The position numbers were made by a program, and so were the translations under genes. A stretch of DNA of 64,000 nucleotides, from the NCBI RefSeq assembly GCF_018141005.1, contig NZ_CP046582.1, positions 1,798,001-1,862,000 of the forward strand, given 5' to 3'. Under the pieces are notes generated by a model that saw only the letters and a program-made list of their open reading frames with translations, had not been told where the DNA came from and searched no databases. Below, piece after piece: positions 27,891 through 36,196 of this stretch (position 1 is the stretch's first letter; each line of letters opens with the position of its first letter). Origin of the DNA: Erwinia sp. E602 (lineage in GTDB: Bacteria > Pseudomonadota > Gammaproteobacteria > Enterobacterales > Enterobacteriaceae).

Positions 27891-29144
27891 ATGGCGATAC
27901 AACTACGCTTGAAGATTATGATGTTCCTGCAGTACTTCATCTGGGGGGCCTGGCTGGTCACGCTGGGTGCTTATCTGATTAACACCCTCGGCTTTCGCGG
28001 GGCCGACGTGGGCCTGGTCTACAGCGCCAAGGGTATCGCGGCGCTGCTGATGCCGCCGCTGATTGGCATCGTCGCCGATAAGTGGCTGCCAGCCAACCGG
28101 GTCTACGCGCTGTGCCACCTGACCTGCGCCGGCATGCTGGTGTGGGCGGCCGGGGCCAGCCAGCCGCAGCTGATGTTCTGGGCGATGCTGGGCAATGCGA
28201 TGGCGTTTATGCCGACGCTGGCGCTCTCCAACACCATCGCCTACGCCGGGCTGGAGAAGGCCGGGCTGGATACCGTCAGCCACTTTCCCGCCATCCGCGT
28301 GCTGGGCACGGTCGGCTTTATCGCGGCGATGTGGGCGGTCAGCCTGCTGCAGCTGGAGCTGAGCAACGTGCAGCTCTTTATCGCCGCCGGGGCATCGCTG
28401 CTGCTGGCGCTGTATGCGCTGACCCTGCCGACCACGCCGATCGTCAAAGGGCTGCCCTCGCGCAGCTGGGTCAACCGGCTGGGGCTGGATGCGCTGGTGC
28501 TGTTTAAAAACCCGCGCATGTCGGTGTTCTTCCTGTTTGCCATGCTGCTCGGCGCGGTGCTGCAAATCACCAACACCTTCGGCAGCCCGTTCCTGCACGA
28601 CTTTGCCCGCCAGCCGCAGTTCGCCGACAGCCTGGTGACGCGCTATCCGTCGATGCTGCTGTCGGTGTCGCAGATTTCGGAAGTGGCGTTTATCCTCACC
28701 ATTCCGTACTTCCTGCGGCGCTTCGGCATCAAAACGGTGATGCTGATGAGCATGATCGCCTGGGTGCTGCGCTTTGCGCTGTTTGCCTGGGGCGACCCGT
28801 CGGCGTTTGGTTTTGTGCTGCTGCTGCTGTCGATGGTGGTGTACGGCTGCGCGTTTGATTTCTTCACCATCTCCGGTTCGGTGTTTGTTGAGCAGGAGGT
28901 GGACTCGCGGATGCGGGCCAGCGCGCAGGGGCTGTTTATGACCATGGTCAACGGCGTCGGCGCCTGGCTGGGCGCGATCCTCAGCGGCTGGGTGGTGGAC
29001 TACTTCTCCGTGGCCGGGGTAAAAGACTGGACCAGCATCTGGCTGGTATTTGCGGCCTACGCGCTGGTGCTGGCGGTGGTGTTCCAGTTCAGCTTCTCCT
29101 GGCGCCACTCGCGCACGGCCGCGTCCGCCGCCGTCACCCATTAG
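27891..29144 (+). CDS. xapB: Nucleoside:H+ symporter XapB
   Basis: 417 residues from the ATG at 27891 (a GTG three bases earlier is in frame). Near full-length similarity to E. coli XapB: LKIMMFLQYFIWGAWLVTLGAYLINTL, LCHLTCAGMLVWAAGAS, GLDALVLFKNPRMSVFFLFAML, VEQEVDSRMRASAQGLFMTMVNGVGAWLGAIL and the same AVTH ending. NHS-family inner-membrane permease with about 12 helices, importing xanthosine and other nucleosides for XapA. Confidence 0.95.
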   Translation: MAIQLRLKIMMFLQYFIWGAWLVTLGAYLINTLGFRGADVGLVYSAKGIAALLMPPLIGIVADKWLPANRVYALCHLTCAGMLVWAAGASQPQLMFWAMLGNAMAFMPTLALSNTIAYAGLEKAGLDTVSHFPAIRVLGTVGFIAAMWAVSLLQLELSNVQLFIAAGASLLLALYALTLPTTPIVKGLPSRSWVNRLGLDALVLFKNPRMSVFFLFAMLLGAVLQITNTFGSPFLHDFARQPQFADSLVTRYPSMLLSVSQISEVAFILTIPYFLRRFGIKTVMLMSMIAWVLRFALFAWGDPSAFGFVLLLLSMVVYGCAFDFFTISGSVFVEQEVDSRMRASAQGLFMTMVNGVGAWLGAILSGWVVDYFSVAGVKDWTSIWLVFAAYALVLAVVFQFSFSWRHSRTAASAAVTH

Positions 29145-29209
29145 CGTTCCGTCTGGTACAAGCCGCTAATGCGGTGGTAAATTATGGGGTTTCCCGCTAT
29201 GGAAACCCC

Positions 29210-30124
29210 ATGAACCCGTCATCCCGCCCGCACCGCCCGGACCTCAAGCTGCTGCGCTACTTTCAGACGGTGGCGGAGGAGCTGCACTTTGGCCGCGCCG
29301 CCACCCGCCTGAATATGTCGCAGCCGCCGCTCAGCTTCCATATCAAAGAGCTTGAATCCCAGCTCGGCACCCAGCTGTTCGTGCGCCATTCGCGCAGCGT
29401 GGTGCTGACCCACGCCGGGGAGGTGCTGCTGAATAAAACCCGCGCGCTGCTTAACAGCGTCGAGTGCGCCTTTGCCGAGGTGGAGCAGATAGGCCGGGGC
29501 GAGAGCGGGCGCATCCGGCTGGGGATTGTCGGCACCGCCATCTGGGGCGGCCTGCGCCCGGCGATCCGCCGTTATATGCAGGACTACCCGGCAAGCGAAA
29601 TTCTGTTTTACGAAAAATCACCGGGCGACCAGCTGGCGCTGCTGCAGCGCAACGAGATCGACGCCGGCATCTGGCGCATGGAGACCCACCCGCCGTGCGG
29701 GCTGCACAGCGAAAAGCTTAACGACGCCACCTTTATGGTGGCGCTGCCCGTGGAGCACCCGCTGACTCAGCAGCCGGCGATCGACATTCGTCAGCTGCGC
29801 GAGGAAGATTTTGTCACCATGACCGCCGTCCACTCCGACTGGACCTTTCTGCAGAAGGTGTGTGCCGAGGCCGGTTTCACCCCTAAGGTGGTGCGCGAAG
29901 CGGTGGAGCCGCAGACGGTGCTGGCGCTGGTCAGTATCGGCCTTGGCCTGACTATAATGGCCGACAGCTACGCGCAGATGAGCTGGCCGGGCGTTACCTT
30001 CCGCCCGATGGTGCAGGCGATCCCGGCCGACCTCTATGCGGTCTATGCGCCGGAGCAGCTGACCGGAGTAACGAGGAGGCTGATTGAGGCGCTGAAGAAG
30101 TCGGCGGGGCTGGAAATCGCGTGA
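29210..30124 (+). CDS. xapR: LysR-type regulator XapR
   Basis: 304 residues from the ATG at 29210; an in-frame upstream ATG at 29174 adds non-conserved residues. HTH DLKLLRYFQTVAEELHFGRAATRLNMSQPPLSFHIKELESQLGTQLF and the C-terminal ADSYAQMSWPGVTFRP match E. coli XapR, the xanthosine-responsive activator of xapAB. Encoded immediately downstream of xapB on the same strand, as in E. coli. Confidence 0.93.
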   Translation: MNPSSRPHRPDLKLLRYFQTVAEELHFGRAATRLNMSQPPLSFHIKELESQLGTQLFVRHSRSVVLTHAGEVLLNKTRALLNSVECAFAEVEQIGRGESGRIRLGIVGTAIWGGLRPAIRRYMQDYPASEILFYEKSPGDQLALLQRNEIDAGIWRMETHPPCGLHSEKLNDATFMVALPVEHPLTQQPAIDIRQLREEDFVTMTAVHSDWTFLQKVCAEAGFTPKVVREAVEPQTVLALVSIGLGLTIMADSYAQMSWPGVTFRPMVQAIPADLYAVYAPEQLTGVTRRLIEALKKSAGLEIA

Positions 30125-30737
30125 CTGCTGCGTAGCCAGGTGGGTGAGTGGCCGCTGACGCGGCTCAGATTGCATAACTTTGTGCAGCCGGAGGCGATAT
30201 TTATAAACCGCGAGGCATCAGCAGAATAAGGTAAATCCGGGAGTTATTGAAAATTCCGGAGCCCTGATATATGGGAGCGAGTTTTCAATAACGAACGTAT
30301 TTTATGTGGTACGGGGGGGGTTGTGTTTTTTGTTTGGTTAAATGAAGTTCAATACCTAATCATCTTATGATGTCCATTTTGTATTGAAAATAAAGTGGGG
30401 TGGATCATGCTTCAATGGTGATTTTTAGCTGAAGTATGTCTGTATGTTATTCACCTGCGGCAAGAAATAGTTAAGCAAGTCATAAAGCATCGCCGCCGCC
30501 AGGGGACCAGGCACCCTGCTACAAAGGCGGAAAATCACCCCGTACATCAACCAACGCTTGCGCTTACCGGTGACCAATTGCAGACTGACGGTGGCTGGAC
30601 AGTTGTGCCCCGTAGGCAACGGTTAAGCCCCCCTGGTTGCCGGGGTTAGCCAAAGGGTTTCACCCGCGGTTTCAGGTGGTAGTGTGGTATCAGGGATTCC
30701 GGAACGATCTGGAGACTGCAACGCTGTGCGAGGGCTT
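30125..30737. other. Non-coding stretch with an 11-bp inverted repeat
   Basis: No supported gene. GTTATTGAAAA at 30243-30253 and its exact complement TTTTCAATAAC at 30282-30292 frame a 50-base segment, followed by a run of eight G at 30303-30310. A 64-codon minus-strand open frame at 30425-30619 has no recognisable domain. The right end holds the promoter region of the diguanylate cyclase. Confidence 0.5.
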
Positions 30738-32321
30738 ATGCTTAAACGAATTAAATCTGCCGGTCTGTTCGCCAGGATAGATTTGCGCGGGGTGATTCTC
30801 CTGTCTTCCCTGCTCATCCTCGTCGTTACGTTGCTGATTAGTTTATTTGTCGCCTGGCAGGTTCAGCGTCAGGCGTTGCTGGAAAACGCTCAGGAGTCCA
30901 GCCGGGCTTATGCCCTGAAAGTCGCCTCCGGGGTGGATGATTTCATCTACGGAGCGCACCGCAGGCTGGGGTACAGCGCCGCGCTGATCGGCGATGCGCT
31001 GACGGACGATCGTCTGTTAACGGAGGAGTCCCACCGGCTGCTGGATCAGGATGCGTCGTTCGGTGCCGTCATCATCATTAATGCGGCAGGTAAAATACTC
31101 AAGGCGACCCCTGAGCGGTTAGGGCTGCTGGGGAGGGTGACGCACGCCGACGGCAGTGAAGAGGCCCTGCGCGAGCAGCGGCCGATGGTCAGCAACGTGT
31201 TTGAGGCGACCTCAGGCGGGCAGGTGGTGTTTATTACCATGCCAGTCAGGGACAAGGGCGGTCAGTATCGGGGTCTGATTGGTGGGGCGATCAACGTGCG
31301 CAAGCAGGGAACGCTGCATACCCTGGCCAGCGATCACTTTAACCGCGACGGCACCCGCACATACATTGTCGATCGGGTGGGCCGGATCATCCATCATCCG
31401 GACCCGGCGCGCGTCGGCACGCTGGTGGACAAGGCGTTAATGTATTATTGCGCGCGGAGCGAAAGCAGCGGCCCGCTGCTACTGCAGACCAGCGAGGGGG
31501 ACAGCGTTATTGCCGGTTTTGCCAGAGTGCCTTTATCCGGCTGGCTGGTGGTTTCTGAGCGCACGCGGGCGTCCACGCTGGTGGCGCTGGAACCGCTGAT
31601 CCGGAAGATGTTTTTGAGCATCCTTCCTTTTGCAATTGCCATTGTCGTCGCTATCTGGTGGCTGGCCCATCTGATCTCGCGGCCGCTGCGCCTGCTGGCC
31701 CGTGGGGTTGCCGGGCCTGACACACGTGAAAATATTGAGCGGATCCGCGGCGTGCTGACCTGGTACCGCGAAGCCTTCAGCATAAAGCAGGAGCTGCTGA
31801 AGGGCATGGGTACCATGCAGGACACCATCCGTCGCCTGAATACCCAGGCGCACACCGATCCGCTAACCGGGCTGGCCAACCGGCGGGCAAAACGAGAAGC
31901 GCTGAGAAAGATGGAGGCCGCAGGCCAGCCATTTGCGGTGGTGGTGCTGGATATCGACCATTTCAAAGCGATTAACGATACCTGGGGGCACGAGGCCGGC
32001 GATGCCACCCTGTGCCATCTGGCGCGGCTGCTTGAGGCGTGTTCCCGGGAGGGCGATATCGTCTGCCGCATCGGCGGAGAGGAGTTTATGCTGCTGCTGC
32101 CGGCGACCCCGCTGGTTGAGGCGGCAAAAGTGGGTGAGCGGGTGCGTAAGCGGGTGGCTGGCTCAGCCGTGAATGGCGTCGGCACTATTACCGTTTCGCT
32201 GGGTATTGCCGGCTGGCCGGTCAGCGGCAGAAAACCCGCCGACGTCGTCAAACAAGCCGATCGGCTGATGTATCGCGCCAAACAGGCCGGCCGCAACCGG
32301 CTTTACGTGGATACGCCTTAG
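30738..32321 (+). CDS. Membrane diguanylate cyclase with Cache sensor
   Basis: 527 residues from the ATG at 30738, which has GAGGG five bases upstream (an in-frame ATG at 30684 is rejected). Transmembrane helix about residues 17-40, a periplasmic double-Cache-like sensor to about residue 295 (VDRVGRIIHHPDPARVGTLVD), a second helix about residues 297-318, then GGDEF. The active site is the functional variant RIGGEEF, with ANRRAKREAL and DIDHFKAINDTWGHEAGD upstream. An inhibitory I-site RxxD (REGD) lies exactly five residues before GGEEF, so product inhibition by c-di-GMP is expected. Confidence 0.92.
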   Translation: MLKRIKSAGLFARIDLRGVILLSSLLILVVTLLISLFVAWQVQRQALLENAQESSRAYALKVASGVDDFIYGAHRRLGYSAALIGDALTDDRLLTEESHRLLDQDASFGAVIIINAAGKILKATPERLGLLGRVTHADGSEEALREQRPMVSNVFEATSGGQVVFITMPVRDKGGQYRGLIGGAINVRKQGTLHTLASDHFNRDGTRTYIVDRVGRIIHHPDPARVGTLVDKALMYYCARSESSGPLLLQTSEGDSVIAGFARVPLSGWLVVSERTRASTLVALEPLIRKMFLSILPFAIAIVVAIWWLAHLISRPLRLLARGVAGPDTRENIERIRGVLTWYREAFSIKQELLKGMGTMQDTIRRLNTQAHTDPLTGLANRRAKREALRKMEAAGQPFAVVVLDIDHFKAINDTWGHEAGDATLCHLARLLEACSREGDIVCRIGGEEFMLLLPATPLVEAAKVGERVRKRVAGSAVNGVGTITVSLGIAGWPVSGRKPADVVKQADRLMYRAKQAGRNRLYVDTP

Positions 32322-32494
32322 CCGTTAGCTGAGTGGGGGCAGCGCACGACGCATCGTTTCCCTCTGGAGAACGGCGACCTTCGGTGGCCGCCTTCACTGC
32401 GTCATCGGAGAGGACCAGTGTTAATCTACTTGTGACTTTATGATTAGTCAGTCACTCGTTGTCTGTCAGTACCTTATTAGGCTAAGCTGGAAAA

Positions 32495-33109
32495 ATGAGT
32501 AAACAAACAGAACTTCATCCCCCTCGGGGCCCGCTGGACCACAGCGTCCGCGATCGGGTGGTGGCAGCCGCCACCGAACATTTCAGCCATTACGGCTATG
32601 AAAAAACCACCGTCTCCGATCTGGCTAAAGCGATCGGTTTCTCCAAAGCCTATATCTATAAGTTCTTCGACTCCAAGCAGGCGATCGGTGAGGTGATCTG
32701 CAGCAACCGGCTGGCGATGATTATGGCGATTGTCGATGCGGCGATCGCCGACGCGCCCAGCGCGACAGAAAAATTACGCCGCCTGTTCAGTGCCCTGACC
32801 GAAGCCGGCAGCGATCTGTTTTTCCACGATCGCAGGCTTTATGACATTGCGGCGGTTGCCTCACGTGATAAATGGCCGTCGGCAGAGGCGTATCAGGCAC
32901 GGCTGCGTCAGCTGGTTGAGCAGATCGTTGTTGCCGGCCGCCAGGCGGGTGAGTTTGAACGAAAAACGCCGCTGGATGAGACGGCCGATGCGATCTGTCT
33001 GGTAATGCAGCCCTATATCTGCCCGGTGCAGCTGCAATATAATCTTGAGACGGCGTCGTCGGCCGCGGTGCTGCTTTCATCGCTGATACTGCGCAGTTTA
33101 GCACCCTGA
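32495..33109 (+). CDS. TetR-family regulator, probable repressor of the RND pump
   Basis: 204 residues. HTH: VVAAATEHFSHYGYEKTTVSDLAKAIGFSKAYIYKFFDSKQAIGEVI. C-terminal ligand domain unclassified. Downstream of its stop lies a near-copy of the promoter/start region of the RND operon 3 kb away (shared TTGGTCACT box and a matching ATGCTCAG at nearly the same spacing), pointing to an ancestral tetR-RND arrangement. It is therefore likely to act on the TGAC...GGTCA operator in front of the pump. Confidence 0.85.
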   Translation: MSKQTELHPPRGPLDHSVRDRVVAAATEHFSHYGYEKTTVSDLAKAIGFSKAYIYKFFDSKQAIGEVICSNRLAMIMAIVDAAIADAPSATEKLRRLFSALTEAGSDLFFHDRRLYDIAAVASRDKWPSAEAYQARLRQLVEQIVVAGRQAGEFERKTPLDETADAICLVMQPYICPVQLQYNLETASSAAVLLSSLILRSLAP

Positions 33110-33120
33110 GTGGTGAACGA

Positions 33121-33186
33121 TGACAATATTGGTCACTATAGTACCAGTGCGGTGACTATCCCTTAGTCAGATTAAGATCACCCATG
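33121..33186 (+). pseudogene. Relic copy of the RND operon promoter and start codon
   Basis: TGACAATATTGGTCACT (33121-33137) corresponds to TGACATTTTTGGTCACT (36133-36149) with two mismatches; ATTAAG and ATGCTCAG follow in both, with 63 versus 64 bases from box to ATG. The frame after this ATG stops after 8 codons (MLSPPPAN). Interpreted as a decayed duplicate or breakpoint scar; not expressed as a protein. Confidence 0.6.
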
Positions 33187-33243
33187 CTCAGTCCTCCCCC
33201 TGCTAACTGATACTGTTGCTGTCGCGGCGGGTAAACAGCCAAC

Positions 33244-33271
33244 GCCCCGCTCAGGATCCTCTGAGCGGGGC
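33244..33271. terminator. Hairpin terminator between tetR relic and SDR gene
   Basis: Perfect GCCCCGCTCAG / CTGAGCGGGGC arms (11 bp) with a 6-base loop, 20 bases beyond the SDR stop. No T run on either side, so strength is uncertain. Confidence 0.55.
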
Positions 33272-33290
33272 AAGAAACCTGCGGCCGCGG

Positions 33291-34049
33291 TTACAGCAAC
33301 TGCCCGCCCGAAACGTCGAAGGTGGTCCCGTTAGCCCAGGCCATCTCATCGGACAGGATAGCGGCCACCGCGCCACCGACGTCGTCCGGCAGACCGACCC
33401 GGCCCAGCGCAATCCCCTGAGCGACCCAGGCGTTAATATTCTCATTGTCCCGTACCGCACCGCCGCCAAAATCGGTGGCGATAGCTCCGGGGGCAATGGC
33501 ATTCACCCGAATCTGACGCGTGCCAAGCTCTACCGCCATGTAACGGGTCAGCACTTCGACGGCGGCCTTCACCGCCGCATAAATGCTGTATCCCGGTAAC
33601 GTAAAGCGGACGAAACCGGATGAAACGTTGAGGATACGGCCACCGTCTTCCAGCAGCGGTAACAGCTTCTGGGTCAGAAAAATTGGCCCCTGCAGGTGGG
33701 TGGCGATCAGTGAGCTAAATTGCTCTTCAGTCGCATCTGCAAAGTTTGAAAACAGGCCGTTGCCGGCGTTGTTGACGAGGAAGTCGAAGCGTTCACGGCC
33801 AAAGTCGGCCTGCAGCCGATGGGTTAAAGTGTGTGAAAAATCCTCAAAACTGGCGCGGTCGGTAATATCAAGCTGCAGCATCGTCGCCTTGCCACCCAGC
33901 GCTTCGATCTCCGCTTTCAGCGACGCTGCTTCGACGGCAGCGCTGCGCCAGGTACCGATAATATGTACGCCGCGCCTGGCGAGATGCAGTGCCATGTTGC
34001 GGCCAAGGCCACGGCTGGCGCCGGTGATCAGTGCGATTTTTTCAGTCAT
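33291..34049 (-). CDS. Short-chain dehydrogenase/reductase
   Basis: 252 residues, classical SDR: cofactor motif TGASRGLGRNMALHLARRG (TGxxxGxG, basic residue WRS after beta-2 suggests NADPH), NNAGNG, and the catalytic YSIYAAVKAA (YxxxK) with the active-site Ser in NVSSGF, then IAPGAIATDF. Substrate unknown. Divergent from an AraC-family gene with direct repeats between them; that regulator probably controls it. Confidence 0.9.
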   Translation of the reverse strand: MTEKIALITGASRGLGRNMALHLARRGVHIIGTWRSAAVEAASLKAEIEALGGKATMLQLDITDRASFEDFSHTLTHRLQADFGRERFDFLVNNAGNGLFSNFADATEEQFSSLIATHLQGPIFLTQKLLPLLEDGGRILNVSSGFVRFTLPGYSIYAAVKAAVEVLTRYMAVELGTRQIRVNAIAPGAIATDFGGGAVRDNENINAWVAQGIALGRVGLPDDVGGAVAAILSDEMAWANGTTFDVSGGQLL

Positions 34050-34144
34050 AAGCGGTCTCTTTCAGGTTAGTGGGTGCACCCTCGGGTGCTTTCTTGACCC
34101 GCTTATGATAGGGAATGACCGAGGGCGGACACACGCCGGATCGG

Positions 34145-34182
34145 CTCAATATATTGCCTGATTGTCTCAATCATATTGTCTG
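34145..34182. promoter_or_regulatory. Direct-repeat operator between SDR and AraC genes
   Basis: CTCAATATATTGCCTG at 34145-34160 and CTCAATCATATTGTCTG at 34166-34182, same orientation, 21 bases (two helical turns) apart, the arrangement typical of AraC-type activators. Confidence 0.55.
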
Positions 34183-34209
34183 TTTTACGCTCAGAGGTAT
34201 ACTCGTGCG

Positions 34210-35109
34210 ATGAATAACGATTTAGCTCCCCATCTTGCTATCGCCCTGCGGCACGCTTCGCCCGGGCTGAACGCCACGCGCATCCCGCGGGTTGACCTCT
34301 GCGTCGGACAAGGCTCTACGGAGCAGGCACCCTGCCTGTATCGCTCGATGATCTGCTTTATCCTGCAGGGTTCGAAACGCGTCGCGCTTAACCAGCATCT
34401 CCTCAGCTACGACCGGGAACATTATCTGATCAGCGCGCTGGACCTGCCGCTGAGCGGACAAATTTTTGATGATGAAGCAGGGCAGCCCTACGTTGCGGTA
34501 TCACTGGTGCTGGAGCCGGCCCTGCTGGCGGAGCTGGCGTCGACCATGCCGGCGGTTCGCGAGCGTGAGCAACAGGTAATTGGCCTCACCCTCAATCCGA
34601 TGACCGCGCCGCTGCGCGACACCTTACTCCGTTTATTATCCTTGCTGGACGCGCCCGACGATATTCCGGTTCTGGGCCCGATGCTTGAACGGGAGTTGCT
34701 TTATCGTCTCCTGCAGGGGCCTCAGGGACAACTTCTGCGGCAAATTGCCCAGCCCGATGGCGCACTGAGCAACATCCGCCGCGCCGTTGCCTGGATCAGA
34801 GACAACGCGACCACCCGGTTGCGCATCGGAACCTTGTGTGACATCAGCGGCATGAGCCGGGCCAGCCTGCATCGGCACTTTCTGTCGCTGACCGGCCTTA
34901 GCCCCGTTCAGTATCAGAAACAGCTTCGATTGCAGGAGGCTCGCCAGCTGCTGCTGGCCGGTGAGTATCGCGCGTCTGACGTGGCGTTTATCGTCGGTTA
35001 TGAGAGCGCGTCACAGTTCAGCCGCGAGTATCTGCGGCAATTCGGCGTATCGCCGATTCGTGACGTGCGTCAGGTGCGTCTGGCTATTGGGGAAGCATCG
35101 CAGGGGTAA
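34210..35109 (+). CDS. AraC-family regulator with AraC_N (type I) sensor domain
   Basis: 299 residues from the ATG at 34210 (the frame is open upstream to 34162, but AGAGGT lies just before 34210). The N-terminal domain has CFILQGSKRVALNQHLLSYDREHYLISALDLPLSGQI, typical of the AraC_N family found beside oxidoreductase genes; the C-terminal HTHs are LRIGTLCDISGMSRASLHRHFLSLTGLSPVQYQKQLRLQEARQLL and ASDVAFIVGYESASQFSREYLRQFGVSP. Probably activates the divergent SDR gene in response to its substrate. Confidence 0.9.
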   Translation: MNNDLAPHLAIALRHASPGLNATRIPRVDLCVGQGSTEQAPCLYRSMICFILQGSKRVALNQHLLSYDREHYLISALDLPLSGQIFDDEAGQPYVAVSLVLEPALLAELASTMPAVREREQQVIGLTLNPMTAPLRDTLLRLLSLLDAPDDIPVLGPMLERELLYRLLQGPQGQLLRQIAQPDGALSNIRRAVAWIRDNATTRLRIGTLCDISGMSRASLHRHFLSLTGLSPVQYQKQLRLQEARQLLLAGEYRASDVAFIVGYESASQFSREYLRQFGVSPIRDVRQVRLAIGEASQG

Positions 35110-35158
35110 CAGTGAGAGGAGGGATGAGTGCGCCGGTCAACAGGTCAGTCCACATAAA

Positions 35159-35192
35159 TAAAAGCCCCGACCGTTGCAGTCAGGGCTTTTAA
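35159..35192 (+). terminator. Rho-independent terminator after the AraC gene
   Basis: AAAGCCC(C)GAC / GTC(A)GGGCTTTT arms with loop CGTTGCA, starting about 50 bases after the stop and ending in a T run. Confidence 0.75.
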
Positions 35193-35290
35193 TCTACTAC
35201 GAACTTCGAATTTAACATTAACAGACTTAAAGGAAGACTACGGTGATACTGCTTTTAAATGTACGCGTTTAACACAGATAATATTGGGTG

Positions 35291-35509
35291 TTAACAGTTA
35301 AAACCCCCTCTATTGACCGTTATACTTAACCTGCCATCCTCGTAACGTTGAAGGAATGGCACTCTAAACAGGTACATCTCCCCTCGCGACATATACTCTT
35401 TGATGCGTGGCCTGACTTCCGTTGCGATCGTTAAACTCAACGAGATTTCACCATCGAATCGCAAGTAATAACTTTTAAAACATGGCCTTACATCGTCGCG
35501 TTTCCTCAT
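35291..35509 (-). CDS. Uncertain small open reading frame, 72 codons
   Basis: Encodes a basic, beta-looking protein (KSYYLRFDGEISLSLTIATEV ... EMYLFRVPFLQRYEDGRLSITV) in an AT-rich gap. No Shine-Dalgarno is visible before the ATG and no family is recognised, so it may be chance. Reported because the composition looks more protein-like than other frames in this 720-base gap. Confidence 0.25.
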   Translation of the reverse strand: MRKRDDVRPCFKSYYLRFDGEISLSLTIATEVRPRIKEYMSRGEMYLFRVPFLQRYEDGRLSITVNRGGFNC

Positions 35510-35744
35510 AAATTTGCGATTATTGCAAATGATTACGTGGCCTTAACGCTGTGTCGACGTAGAACAAACATCGCTTATCGTCAACGTCCCATACAACAAA
35601 CTTCGTGGCCTTTATCGCAAATTACACTTCACACTCAAATTAACTAACACTTTCAACCTGAACGGCGATCTGATATTTCACCGCCGTTAAAGCCCAATCT
35701 ACGGATTTTAAAACCAGTGTCAATACTGTTATTAATGACATGTT

Positions 35745-35763
35745 TATACTTACAGTAAGTATA
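35745..35763. promoter_or_regulatory. Perfect 19-bp palindrome, orphan operator candidate
   Basis: TATACTTAC, A, GTAAGTATA (9-1-9, perfect). It sits 68 bases beyond the end of the DUF2256 gene and far from any visible start, with AT-rich flanks. It has the size of a TetR/MarR-type operator. Confidence 0.4.
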
Positions 35764-35830
35764 TAAGAATTAGTGCTATTCCAGCGTGAGTTCGCTCTGT
35801 CTGGTTATCAGGCGAGCGCGTTCCAGGCCC

Positions 35831-35968
35831 TTATGAGGCGTCTTTTTGCCGCCGGCAGCGCTCTGAACACTTCCGCACATCGTCCCAGCATTTTTCCCAC
35901 TTTTTTCGCCAGCTGAAAGGGCGTCCGCATACCGTGCAGATTTTGGTCGGCAGTTCGCTCTTTTTCAC
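35831..35968 (-). CDS. DUF2256-type small cysteine-rich protein
   Basis: 45 codons with a GTG start at 35968 preceded by GGAGAG. The translation contains [19 protein letters not shown] and [10 protein letters not shown], the CxxCGRPFxWRKKW...CSxRCR pattern of DUF2256, a tiny probable zinc-binding protein of unknown function often found near photolyase/cryptochrome-related genes. No such gene is adjacent here. Short length and the GTG start make it easy to miss. Confidence 0.8.
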   Translation of the reverse strand: MKKSELPTKICTVCGRPFSWRKKWEKCWDDVRKCSERCRRQKDAS

Positions 35969-36132
35969 AGTGACTCTCCTGCATCGAGTTTATCCAGCAG
36001 ATGCTGGCCGCGTTGCCACAGCGCCAGCCGCTTAGTCGAAAACCTCAACTGAACCCTAATGATAGCAGCGACTCCCTCAGCGCTCTTATCCTCAATGATA
36101 CTGCGAGGTCTGTCAGCGCCATTAGTGACCAT

Positions 36133-36149
36133 TGACATTTTTGGTCACT
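36133..36149 (+). promoter_or_regulatory. Operator candidate of the RND efflux operon
   Basis: TGACATTTTTGGTCACT, with an overlapping outer repeat GTGACC (36125-36130) and GGTCAC (36143-36148). Placed 48-64 bases before the adaptor ATG, and repeated after the TetR gene at 33121. Likely TetR target. Confidence 0.5.
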
Positions 36150-36196
36150 GGTTTGAGAATACGCTTACCGTCCTGCTCAATCAATTAAGGTAATCC

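Noticed and set aside
30425..30619. Minus-strand 64-codon frame as a transposase fragment
   Set aside because: The translation has no motif I can assign and no inverted repeats at its ends.
35405..35610. Four occurrences of the word (C)GTGGCCT or CATGGCCT at 35406, 35481, 35536 and 35604
   Set aside because: Spacing is irregular (75, 55, 68) and flanks do not align, so no repeat family can be supported.
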